Position numbers and translations under genes: made by a program
Notes under the pieces: generated by a model
Told to the model about the DNA's origin: nothing
Seen by the model: the letters and a program-made list of their open reading frames with translations, nothing else
The model's database searches: none
From: Aquitalea sp.
Lineage (GTDB): Bacteria; Pseudomonadota; Gammaproteobacteria; Burkholderiales; Chromobacteriaceae
Assembly: GCA_019232735.1 (NCBI GenBank)
Contig: JAFANL010000060.1
Coordinates: 1 to 11,048, forward strand
Length of the DNA stretch: 11,048 nucleotides
Direction: 5' to 3'
Part shown: positions 1-6,329 of the stretch, piece by piece
Position numbering within the stretch: position 1 is the stretch's first letter
Layout of the letters: every line of letters begins with the position of its first letter

Positions 1-954
1 TCACCCCTCCTGGCAGATCTGGCGCAAGGCTGCGGCAAACAGTGCCACCGTGTGCTGTTCGCCCTCGGCACGGGTAAACATGGCAATCGGCGGCAAGGTC
101 CAGTCGAAGGAATACGGCACGATGGACAGCCCGGCGGTACGCACCAGTTCTTCGGCAATATCGGCCGGCACAATCGACACCGCCCGCTCGCTGGCCACGA
201 TCATTTCGCCAATCAGCTTGGACGAATAACTCTCCACAATGGGAACCGGCGGCGCGATGCCGGCCGCCAGGAAAATATCCACCACCTGTTCACGCATCGG
301 CGTATTGGGCGCACCCAGAATCCAGTCCAGCTCCACCAGTTGTCCCCAGTTCAACCGGCTGCGTCCCAGTTGCGCAGCCAGACGGCGGCTGGCAATCAGC
401 CGGGGCTGCTGGCGGTACAGAACCTCGAAGGAGACATGCTGCAGATCGACTGCCGACGAGGCGCGGCCGATGACGATATCCAGGCTGTGATCCTGCAGCA
501 ATGGCAGCAACTGGTCGCTGGTGCCCTCGTGGATGGTCACGGTCAGCCCGCCTGCCTGCTCCGGCAGGGTACGACCAATGGCGGCTGACAAGAGCCGACC
601 GGGAATGAAGGGGATCACACCCACATGCAGATGCGCACTATAGCCCGCCGCCACCGTGGCCATATCGCGCACCAGATGATCCAGGTCATGCAACATGGCT
701 CGGGCACGGGCCAACACCAGCTTGCCCAGCACGGTGGGCGCCATGCCCCGCGCCGAACGGTCGAACAGTGCACCGCCAAACATGCCCTCCAGCTCGGCCA
801 GGGCATTGGTGATGGCCGGCTGGCTGCTGGCCATCTGTTCAGCTACCCGCGTCAGGGAGCCGTGCTGCTGTATCTGTAGCAACAGCTGCAGATGGCGCAT
901 TTTCAGGCGTGCACTCAGGCGGCGCAGTACCTCTTCGGTATGGATTTCAGCCAT
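1..954 (-). CDS. LysR-family transcriptional regulator
   Basis: Complete 317-residue protein with the usual LysR-type (LTTR) length and layout. The N-terminal winged helix-turn-helix spans about residues 20-79: a helix with MRHLQLLLQI, the recognition region with SQPAITNALAELE, and the wing with ALFDRSARGMAPT. A linker helix follows at about 80-100 and a periplasmic-binding-protein-like effector domain at about 103-300. The wing and linker resemble the GbpR/CbbR-like LTTR branch, but I cannot name the effector. The ATG at 954 is taken as the start. It lacks a clear Shine-Dalgarno, and the Met at residue 19 is too close to the HTH to be preferred. The gene is divergent from maeB with 213 bp between, the classic LTTR arrangement, so it may control the malic enzyme gene and itself in response to an organic acid. 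That role is inference from position. Family call is secure; specificity is unknown. Confidence 0.93.
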   Translation of the reverse strand: MAEIHTEEVLRRLSARLKMRHLQLLLQIQQHGSLTRVAEQMASSQPAITNALAELEGMFGGALFDRSARGMAPTVLGKLVLARARAMLHDLDHLVRDMATVAAGYSAHLHVGVIPFIPGRLLSAAIGRTLPEQAGGLTVTIHEGTSDQLLPLLQDHSLDIVIGRASSAVDLQHVSFEVLYRQQPRLIASRRLAAQLGRSRLNWGQLVELDWILGAPNTPMREQVVDIFLAAGIAPPVPIVESYSSKLIGEMIVASERAVSIVPADIAEELVRTAGLSIVPYSFDWTLPPIAMFTRAEGEQHTVALFAAALRQICQEG

Positions 955-1167
955 GGACAGTAGCCGTCATAAGGTAAATGTTATGGCGTGATAGTAAATC
1001 AAAATATTTATCTTATGGCATTTCGCTACACTGGCCAGCAATCACCTCCGGCACAGCGCATCCGCCGGCAGATGGCACAGGCAGTCGACCGGTCCGCCCG
1101 CGGACCACCCACAACGATGGCAATGGCCCCGGCATCCAGACCCGGGCTGCAGACAAGGAGCGAGACA
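955..1167. promoter_or_regulatory. Divergent LysR/maeB control region
   Basis: The 213 bp between the two divergent starts split in two. The part next to the LysR gene (about 965-1020) is AT-rich. It contains the inverted repeat CATAA-N8-TTATG (968-972 and 981-985) and a second TTATGGC (1013-1019) exactly 32 bp downstream of the first (981-987), about three helical turns. This spacing and dyad suit an LTTR operator. The part next to maeB (about 1021-1154) is GC-rich leader with a compact hairpin, GGTCCG/CGGACC, at 1091-1106. I see no convincing consensus sigma-70 promoter, so no hexamers are called. Assignment as an operator is inference. Confidence 0.5.
1155..1160 (+). promoter_or_regulatory. 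maeB ribosome binding site
   Basis: AAGGAG lies 7 nt before the ATG at 1168. It decides the start: the reading frame is open upstream to about 988, but the upstream part is GC-rich leader with no homology to malic enzymes and no comparable Shine-Dalgarno. Confidence 0.85.
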
Positions 1168-3459
1168 ATGGACACCACCGATCGTCAGGCCGCACTGGAC
1201 TATCACGAATTCCCCACCCCGGGCAAAATCGCCGTCAACGCCAGCAAGCCGCTGGTCACCCAGCGCGATCTGGCCCTGGCCTACACCCCCGGCGTGGCCG
1301 CTGCCTGTGAAGAAATCGTGGCCGACCCGCTCAATGCCAGCCGCTTTACTGCCCGCTCCAATCTGGTAGGCGTCATCACCAACGGTACCGCCGTACTGGG
1401 CCTGGGCAATATCGGCGCCCTGGCTTCCAAACCGGTGATGGAAGGCAAGGCGGTATTGTTCAAGAAGTTTGCCGGCGTGGATGTGTTCGACATCGAAATC
1501 AACGAAACCGACCCAGACAAGCTGGTGGACATCATCGCCAGCCTGGAAGCCACTTTTGGCGGCATTAATCTGGAAGACATCAAGGCCCCGGAGTGCTTCG
1601 AAGTAGAGCGCAAGCTGCGCGAACGGATGAAGATTCCGGTCTTCCATGACGACCAGCACGGTACCGCCATCACCGTGGCCGCCGCCTTCATCAACGGCCT
1701 GAAAGTGGTCGGAAAGGACATCAGCCAGGTCAAGGTGGTGACCTCTGGCGCGGGTGCCGCCGCCCTCACCTGCCTGGACCTGATGGTGCATCTGGGTCTG
1801 CCGCTGGAAAACATCTGGGTGACCGATATCGAAGGCGTGGTCTACCAGGGCCGCACCAGCCTGATGGACCCGGCCAAAGCGCGCTTTGCCCAGCCCACCG
1901 ATGCCCGCAGCCTGAGCGAAGTCATCGCTGGTGCCGACGTATTCCTCGGCCTGTCCGCTGGCGGTGTGCTCAAGCGTGACATGGTGGCACAGATGGCCGC
2001 CCGCCCGCTGATCCTGGCACTGGCCAACCCGGCACCGGAAATCCTGCCGGAAGATGCCCACGCCGTGCGTGACGACGTGGTGATGGCCACCGGCCGTTCC
2101 GACTACCCGAATCAGGTCAATAACGTACTGTGCTTCCCCTACATCTTCCGCGGTGCGCTTGATGTGGGCGCCACCACCATCACCCGCGAAATGGAAGTGG
2201 CTGCGGTGTATGCCATTGCCGGCCTGGCCGAGGAAGAACAGAACGAAGTGGTGGCCGCTGCCTATGGCAGTTACGACTTGTCCTTCGGCCCGCAATACCT
2301 GATTCCCAAACCGTTCGACCCGCGCCTGATCGTGCGCATCGCCCCGGCCGTGGCCAAGGCGGCGATGGACAGTGGCGTAGCCACCCGGCCGATTGCCAAT
2401 CTCGACGCTTACACCGAACAGCTGCAACAGTTTGTCTACCACTCCGGCAGCTTCATGAAACCGCTGTTTGCTGCGGCCAAGAAACAGGTACGTGAAGGCG
2501 GCAAGACCCGCATCGTATTTACCGAAGGCGAAGATGAGCGGGTATTGCGTGCGGTGCAGGTGATCGTGGACGAAAAGCTGGCGCGACCGATTCTGGTGGG
2601 CCGCCCGGAAGTGCTGCTGGCGCGGATCGAAAAATTCGGCCTGCGTCTGCGCCTGGGTGAGGACGTGGAAGTCACCAACCCGGAATACGACGAACGCTTC
2701 CATCAGTACTGGACCAGCTATTGGGAACTGATGTGCCGCAGCGGCGTGACCAAGGAAATGGCGCGGGTGGAAATGCGCCGCCGCCTGACGCTGATCGGCG
2801 CCATGATGGTACGCCTGGGTGACGCCGACGGCATGATCTGCGGCACGGTGGGCGGCTACCACGACCATCTGCATTACATCGATCAGGTCATCGGCAAGAA
2901 GCCCGGTTCGGACACCTATGCCGCCATGAACATCCTGCTGCTGGAAAAACAGACCGTGGCCCTGGTGGACACCCACGTCAACGACAACCCCACGGCGGAG
3001 CAGATTGCCGAATTCACCATTGCCGCCGCCGAAGAAATGACGCTGCTGCACATGAAGCCCAAGGCGGCCCTGCTGTCACGCTCCAACTTCGGCTCGTCCA
3101 GCTCGGCCTCCGGCAGCAAGATGCGCCAGGCCTTGCAATTGATCCGTCAGCAGGCACCGGAGCTGGAAGTGGATGGCGAAATGCATGGTGACTGCGCACT
3201 GGACGAGGCGCTGCGCATGAACATCCTGCCCATGTCACAGCTGAAGGGCGCGGCCAATCTGCTGGTCTGCCCCAATGTCGATGCCGGCAATATCGCCTAC
3301 AACCTGCTGAAGACGGCCGCTGGCAGCAATGTCGCCGTTGGTCCCTTCCTGCTGGGGGTCAATGCGCCGGTCAACATCCTGACGTCCAGCTCCACGGTAC
3401 GCCGCATCATCAATATGGCCGCCCTGACCGTGATGGAAGCCAACCGTCAGATCGACTGA
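1168..3459 (+). CDS. maeB: NADP-dependent malic enzyme, MaeB hybrid type with phosphotransacetylase-like domain
   Basis: This 763-residue protein (E. coli MaeB is about 759) oxidatively decarboxylates malate to pyruvate and CO2 with NADP+ in the cytosol. The malic domain is at about residues 15-155, with the catalytic Tyr39 in AYTPGVA, Lys94 in MEGKAVLFKKFAG, and metal ligands in EDIKAPECF (Glu136, Asp137) and HDDQHGT (Asp161/162). A Rossmann NAD(P) domain follows, with GAGAAA at 194-199 and the motifs LALANPAPEI and GRSDYPNQVNNVLCFP. From about 430 to the end is a phosphotransacetylase-like domain (FTEGEDERVLRA, ICGTVGGYHDH, SNFGSSSSASGSKMRQAL, DGEMHGD). In MaeB enzymes this domain serves allosteric control by acetyl-CoA rather than catalysis. 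The start at 1168 matches the family N-terminus and has a strong RBS. NADP preference is by family. Proximity to citrate lyase genes suggests C4-acid metabolism, but maeB is a separate transcript ending in its own terminator. Confidence 0.96.
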   Translation: MDTTDRQAALDYHEFPTPGKIAVNASKPLVTQRDLALAYTPGVAAACEEIVADPLNASRFTARSNLVGVITNGTAVLGLGNIGALASKPVMEGKAVLFKKFAGVDVFDIEINETDPDKLVDIIASLEATFGGINLEDIKAPECFEVERKLRERMKIPVFHDDQHGTAITVAAAFINGLKVVGKDISQVKVVTSGAGAAALTCLDLMVHLGLPLENIWVTDIEGVVYQGRTSLMDPAKARFAQPTDARSLSEVIAGADVFLGLSAGGVLKRDMVAQMAARPLILALANPAPEILPEDAHAVRDDVVMATGRSDYPNQVNNVLCFPYIFRGALDVGATTITREMEVAAVYAIAGLAEEEQNEVVAAAYGSYDLSFGPQYLIPKPFDPRLIVRIAPAVAKAAMDSGVATRPIANLDAYTEQLQQFVYHSGSFMKPLFAAAKKQVREGGKTRIVFTEGEDERVLRAVQVIVDEKLARPILVGRPEVLLARIEKFGLRLRLGEDVEVTNPEYDERFHQYWTSYWELMCRSGVTKEMARVEMRRRLTLIGAMMVRLGDADGMICGTVGGYHDHLHYIDQVIGKKPGSDTYAAMNILLLEKQTVALVDTHVNDNPTAEQIAEFTIAAAEEMTLLHMKPKAALLSRSNFGSSSSASGSKMRQALQLIRQQAPELEVDGEMHGDCALDEALRMNILPMSQLKGAANLLVCPNVDAGNIAYNLLKTAAGSNVAVGPFLLGVNAPVNILTSSSTVRRIINMAALTVMEANRQID

Positions 3460-3494
3460 TCCAGCACGCATCACCTAGTCAGCAAGCCAAGACC

Positions 3495-3523
3495 GGCACC
3501 CACATCGTGACGTGGGTGCCTTT
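3495..3523 (+). terminator. Rho-independent terminator after maeB
   Basis: A perfect 9-bp inverted repeat, GGCACCCAC (3495-3503) and GTGGGTGCC (3512-3520), has an 8-nt loop and is followed by TTT. It starts 35 nt after the maeB stop. The T-run is short, so termination may be partial. Outer arms AAGCC (3484-3488) and GGCTT (3526-3530) could extend the structure. Confidence 0.75.
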
Positions 3524-3537
3524 CCGGCTTTCAGACC

Positions 3538-3606
3538 AAAAGCGCCCGCCATTCCGGCAAGGCAGATCGGCCACACGCCGTTTGCCTGCAGGAATGACGG
3601 GCGCTT
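3538..3606 (-). terminator. Long stem-loop, probable terminator of the citA-citB transcript
   Basis: AAGCGCCCGCCATTCC (3540-3555) pairs with GGAATGACGGGCGCTT (3591-3606) at 15 of 16 positions. The 35-nt interior has further pairing: GGCAA 3556-3560 with TTGCC 3582-3586, and CGGC 3568-3571 with GCCG 3577-3580. Read on the minus strand the stem closes with CTT and continues TT then GG, giving a four-T run, while the plus-strand exit is GCTGTTT. It lies 90 nt beyond the citB stop. The branched loop is larger than in a textbook terminator. Confidence 0.6.
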
Positions 3607-3648
3607 GCTGTTTGGCCAGCCGCCAGTAGCCGCGGCCGGGACTTAATT

Positions 3649-3687
3649 TTGCCAGGCAGACCGGCACCGCACCGGGCCGGCTGGCAA
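3649..3687 (-). other. Stem-loop immediately downstream of citB
   Basis: TTGCCAG (3649-3655) is the reverse complement of CTGGCAA (3681-3687). Inside, CCGGC (3661-3665) pairs with GCCGG (3676-3680), giving a 12-bp interrupted stem with a 5-nt one-sided bulge (3656-3660) and a 10-nt loop. It begins 8 nt after the citB stop codon on the minus strand. No T-run follows on that strand, so it looks more like a 3' mRNA-stabilising hairpin than a terminator. An alternative pairing of GCCAGCCG (3615-3622) with CGGCTGGC (3678-3685) would compete. Confidence 0.45.
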
Positions 3688-3695
3688 GGGACAGG

Positions 3696-4385
3696 CTACT
3701 GGAATCCATCCTCCCGCTTGTACACGCGCTCGGGGCGGCCGACTCGGCCATAGGAGATTTCCGCCAGCAGGAAACGGGTTTCCACACAATATTCCAGATA
3801 GCGCCGCGCCGTGGTCTTGCTGATGCCCACCTGCACCGCCACGCTTTCCGTGGTGTGGCAGGCTGCGCCATCGGCAAAAACATCCTTGATGCGCTGCAAG
3901 GTCAGATCCTCGATCCCCTTGGTCGGGCGCTCGCTGCGAAAATCCTTGGCCTGCAGATTGAACAGGGCATCAACATGCTGCTGATTGACCTGCTGCACCC
4001 CGTGCTGGGTATCGAAAAATCGTACAAACCGCTCCAGTGACAGCTGGAGCCTGTCGTAGGAAACCGGCTTGATGATGTAGTCGAATGCACCGTAGCGGAT
4101 GGCCTTGCTGCAGGTATCCATATCACTGGCCGCCGTGATGAAGATGGCACGCATCGGGGTTTCACTCTGCACCATGTCCTCGAACAACTCGATACCCTTG
4201 CCATCGGGCAGGAAATTGTCCAGCAGCAACAGGTGTGGCCGCAGCACGGTAATCATCTGCCGCGCCTCGGCCAGGGTGTGGGCCATGTTCACGGCGCGAA
4301 ACCGGGTATTCTTCTGGATGAAATCGGCATGAATCCGCGCCAGTCGTACTTCATCCTCCACGATCAATACATCGATATCATGCAC
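3696..4385 (-). CDS. citB: CitB/DpiA-family response regulator of the citrate two-component system
   Basis: A 229-residue cytoplasmic transcription factor, partner of the CitA-type kinase upstream. The receiver domain (about 4-122) has the acidic pocket Glu10/Asp11, phosphoacceptor Asp56 in LLLLDNFLPDGKG, Thr84 in IFITAASD and Lys106 in DYIIKPVSY. The C-terminal part carries a helix-turn-helix at about 178-202 (TTESVAVQVGISKTTARRYLEYC) followed by the conserved GRVGRPERVY, which is typical of the CitB/DcuR/DpiA/MalR class. The start is GTG at 4385: there is no in-frame ATG nearby, and AGGAGGAGG lies just upstream. The nearby ATG at 4381 is in another frame. The start overlaps the kinase stop by 8 bp (GTGCATGA), so the two are co-translated. 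It most likely activates the divergent transporter-citCDEF operon and binds AT-rich sites in 6010-6329. A DctR-type C4-dicarboxylate role is a less likely alternative. Confidence 0.93.
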   Translation of the reverse strand: MHDIDVLIVEDEVRLARIHADFIQKNTRFRAVNMAHTLAEARQMITVLRPHLLLLDNFLPDGKGIELFEDMVQSETPMRAIFITAASDMDTCSKAIRYGAFDYIIKPVSYDRLQLSLERFVRFFDTQHGVQQVNQQHVDALFNLQAKDFRSERPTKGIEDLTLQRIKDVFADGAACHTTESVAVQVGISKTTARRYLEYCVETRFLLAEISYGRVGRPERVYKREDGFQ

Positions 4386-6009
4386 TGTCGTCCCTCCTCC
4401 TCTTGGGCACGAAGACGCTGAAGATCGTGCCGCGGGGTATATTGTTTTCCACCGTGATGGTGCCGCCGGCCTTTTGCACATAGCTGTTGACCAGATACAG
4501 GCCGATACCGTGCTCGCCGCCTCCCCGGCTGCTGCTGCCCCGCTCGAACAGCTGTCCGGCCAATGCCGGATCGACACCGCAACCGTGGTCGGCCACTTCG
4601 ATGATCAGCTCCTCACCGACATCGGAAAGATACAGCACGATGTCACGGTCATCCGCCGGATTGTCGCGGCTGGCCTCGAAAGCATTATCCAGCAGGTTGC
4701 CGACGATGGACATCCATTCCACATCGCTGAGCACCTCGGGCAGCGCATCCACGCTGCAGCCGGATTCGAACTGCAAGCTCAGCCCCATCTCCTGCGCCCG
4801 GTAATACTTGCCGATCAGCAAACCACACAGATGATAATTGCCGAAGCTCATCGAGATCTCATCCAGCACCTGCTGCTGCACCTCGGACTGGCTACGGACC
4901 AGCCGCATCACCTCGTCATAGGCCTTGACATGCAGCAGCCCGGACACGGTGGACATCCAGTTCAGATGTTCATGCCGCACCACGCGCAAATGGTCGGCAT
5001 AGCGGCGAATCTGGCTGAGCTGCATGCTCAGGGTATTGATGTCGTCCTGCCGCCGAAAGCTGATCACCCAGCCTTGCAAGCCGTCGGCGGCATGGATGCC
5101 TACCCGGCTGGCGATGACTTGCAGCGTGCCGAACAGGCAGATCTCATCCTTGCAGTCGGCCTGATCCGCCGTGGGCGACACGAAGGCACAGTCGGGAATC
5201 AGCGCCACCAGCGCCTGTCCCGGCAGCGCCGCCTCTGGCGGCAGATTCAGCATGTCACGTGCCGCGCGGTTGATGCCGGTCACGTAGCCGTCCCGGTCAA
5301 TCGCGATCACCCCTTCGAAAATGGATTCGAACACCGCCTCCTGCTGACGCACCAGACCGGCAATTTCATGGGGTTCCAGATTGCGCATCTGGCGTTTGAT
5401 GCTGCGGCTGAAGCGCCATGCACACCATAGCAATGCCATCAACATCCACAGCAGGACAGTCAGCACCGGCATGAAGCGGGTCTGGTTCCAGTAGGCAATG
5501 CGGGAGGCAAAATAGCCCACCGACACCACGCCGACCACCTGCCCGGCCCGGTTGCGCACCGGGGCCTTGGCGCGCCAGGACAGGCCCAGGGTGCCGCGCT
5601 TGAGCGTGGTCTCGCTGCGCCCCTGACGCAGGGGAAGCTCGTTATCCTCACCCTGCATCGGGCTACCGACGCTGATGGAAGGATCGGTATGCATCAGGTG
5701 GCGTCCCCGTGCATCGCCAATCACGATATAGCTGGCATCCGACTCCTGCATCAGCGGCAGGATGATGCGCTTCAATTGCGCGCTGTCCTCACGGTTTACC
5801 GCATCGACCACTTCAGGCAGCACGGCGATCTGCCGGGCCTGCACCAGCGCCCGGGCCCCGATCTGCTCGTACAGCAGCCCCTGCAGCAAATGAAAACTGC
5901 ACACCCCGATCAGCAGGGATACGGCCAGCGCCACGCCCAGCAGCAGTAAAAAGCTGCGGGTCTGGAAAGACATCCGGCGCATGCGCCTGCCCAACTTGCC
6001 CGATTTCAT
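4378..6009 (-). CDS. citA: CitA/DpiB-family sensor histidine kinase
   Basis: A 543-residue inner-membrane kinase with the CitA/DcuS layout. The basic N-terminus is followed by TM1 (about 20-43), a periplasmic PAS sensor (about 44-178), TM2 (about 180-198), a cytoplasmic PAS (about 222-318), an H-box with His346 in LRVVRHEHLNWMSTVSGLL, and an ATPase domain with N-box NLLDNAFEA (438-446), G1 DHGCG (474-478) and G2 GEHGIGLYLV (498-507). No HAMP is evident. The sensor PAS aligns well with citrate-binding CitA (SYIVIGDARGRHLMH, KRGTLGLSWRAK, GVVSVGY), keeping equivalents of Tyr56, His69, Arg107, Lys109 and Ser124 of the Klebsiella sensor domain. It carries His104 where that protein has Arg66 and Val96 where it has Thr58 (compared from memory). 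ATG 6009 has a weak RBS; Met10 or Met13 are alternatives. It is the first gene of citAB, divergent from the transporter. Family certain; ligand probably citrate but open. Confidence 0.94.
   Translation of the reverse strand: MKSGKLGRRMRRMSFQTRSFLLLLGVALAVSLLIGVCSFHLLQGLLYEQIGARALVQARQIAVLPEVVDAVNREDSAQLKRIILPLMQESDASYIVIGDARGRHLMHTDPSISVGSPMQGEDNELPLRQGRSETTLKRGTLGLSWRAKAPVRNRAGQVVGVVSVGYFASRIAYWNQTRFMPVLTVLLWMLMALLWCAWRFSRSIKRQMRNLEPHEIAGLVRQQEAVFESIFEGVIAIDRDGYVTGINRAARDMLNLPPEAALPGQALVALIPDCAFVSPTADQADCKDEICLFGTLQVIASRVGIHAADGLQGWVISFRRQDDINTLSMQLSQIRRYADHLRVVRHEHLNWMSTVSGLLHVKAYDEVMRLVRSQSEVQQQVLDEISMSFGNYHLCGLLIGKYYRAQEMGLSLQFESGCSVDALPEVLSDVEWMSIVGNLLDNAFEASRDNPADDRDIVLYLSDVGEELIIEVADHGCGVDPALAGQLFERGSSSRGGGEHGIGLYLVNSYVQKAGGTITVENNIPRGTIFSVFVPKRRRDDSA
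4386..4402 (-). promoter_or_regulatory. citB ribosome binding site inside citA
   Basis: On the minus strand AGGAGGAGG lies 8 nt before the GTG start at 4385. The same nine bases are the three Arg codons near the citA C-terminus (residues 537-539, RRR). A near-ideal Shine-Dalgarno thus supports the GTG start and translational coupling. Confidence 0.85.
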
Positions 6010-6044
6010 GCTGTTTCACGCCAGAACATCAGTCGTCCCGATTT

Positions 6045-6059
6045 ATTCACCGGGTGAAT
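6045..6059. promoter_or_regulatory. Perfect 15-bp palindrome upstream of citA
   Basis: ATTCACCGGGTGAAT is two 7-bp arms around a central G at 6052, about 42 bp upstream of the citA start. It could be an operator for a dimeric repressor or, if transcribed in the citA leader, a small hairpin. No factor can be assigned from sequence. Confidence 0.45.
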
Positions 6060-6160
6060 CATAGCAAGGAAGCATGGGCTGCTGTGACCCTTGCACATGA
6101 CATGCACTGGCATGCTGTTTTTATTCATCCATCCACTCCGAAAAATATACCGTTTAATTA

Positions 6161-6172
6161 AATTCATAAAAA
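6161..6172 (+). repeat. AATTCATAAAAA direct repeat, copy 1 (candidate CitB site)
   Basis: Twelve bases identical to copy 2 at 6211-6222, and 14 of 15 if extended by three bases (C or T, then CA). AT-rich, as reported for CitB/DpiA targets. Identity as a CitB site is inference. Confidence 0.5.
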
Positions 6173-6210
6173 CCATCAATTTCTGCCAGTTAAATTTTTT
6201 TACTCCATTT

Positions 6211-6222
6211 AATTCATAAAAA
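6211..6222 (+). repeat. AATTCATAAAAA direct repeat, copy 2 (candidate CitB site)
   Basis: Second copy, offset exactly 50 bp from copy 1 and so close to five helical turns, placing both on the same DNA face. It is the copy nearer to the transporter promoter. Confidence 0.5.
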
Positions 6223-6329
6223 TCACGGAAAAACCTTGTTCTGCGTCACGTATCATCCTTACCAAGCCGGTAAATTTGGCCTTATTAAAAAAATATATTC
6301 AACGATACGCACGTTGTTCGGAGACTGAC

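Larger units (their letters stand above)
6010..6329. promoter_or_regulatory. Divergent control region between citA and the transporter-citCDEF operon
   Basis: This 320-bp gene-free stretch is strongly AT-rich (about 6115-6240 and 6265-6300) in a GC-rich neighbourhood, as expected for CitB/DpiA targets. It holds the two AATTCATAAAAA repeats (6161-6172 and 6211-6222), a palindrome near citA (6045-6059), and a plausible -10 hexamer TATATT at 6294-6299, 30 nt before the transporter ATG. The region 17 nt upstream of that hexamer (6271-6276, TAAATT) is a poor -35, which fits an activator-dependent promoter. With a start near 6306 the repeats would sit around -140 and -90. I found no convincing citA promoter hexamers, sigma-54 site or FNR dyad. 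Confidence 0.6.

Noticed and set aside
988..1167. N-terminal extension of MaeB from the upstream open frame
   Set aside because: The extension has no malic enzyme homology, and the ATG at 1168 has a strong RBS and gives the family length.
1042..3051. Long minus-strand open frame of 669 codons opposite maeB
   Set aside because: It is antisense to a clear malic enzyme gene. Its His/Gly-rich, low-complexity composition is typical of the shadow frame of GC-rich DNA, and it has no domains.
3479..3883. Minus-strand open frame through the maeB-citB gap
   Set aside because: It overlaps the end of citB in another frame and runs through the hairpins; the protein is unrecognisable and no good start signal is present.
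4474..5430. Plus-strand open frame of 318 codons opposite citA
   Set aside because: It is a shadow of the kinase gene with His/Gln/Ala-rich composition and no recognisable motif.
6080..6100. CRP-like site (TGTGA half-site) in the cit control region
   Set aside because: Only the first half matches; the second half is out of phase with TCACA at the required six-base spacing.
6108..6130. Sigma-54 promoter at CTGGCATGC
   Set aside because: The -24 like GG is present but no GC at the matching -12 position, and no sigma-54 activator is encoded nearby.
6160..6185. FNR/ANR box near ATCAA
   Set aside because: Only a single half-site is present; no TTGAT at four-base spacing.
6276..6329. TTG start extending the transporter by 18 residues
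   Set aside because: The extension lies in the AT-rich promoter area containing the candidate -10. ATG 6330 with GGAG at proper spacing fits better and leaves a normal AEC N-terminus.
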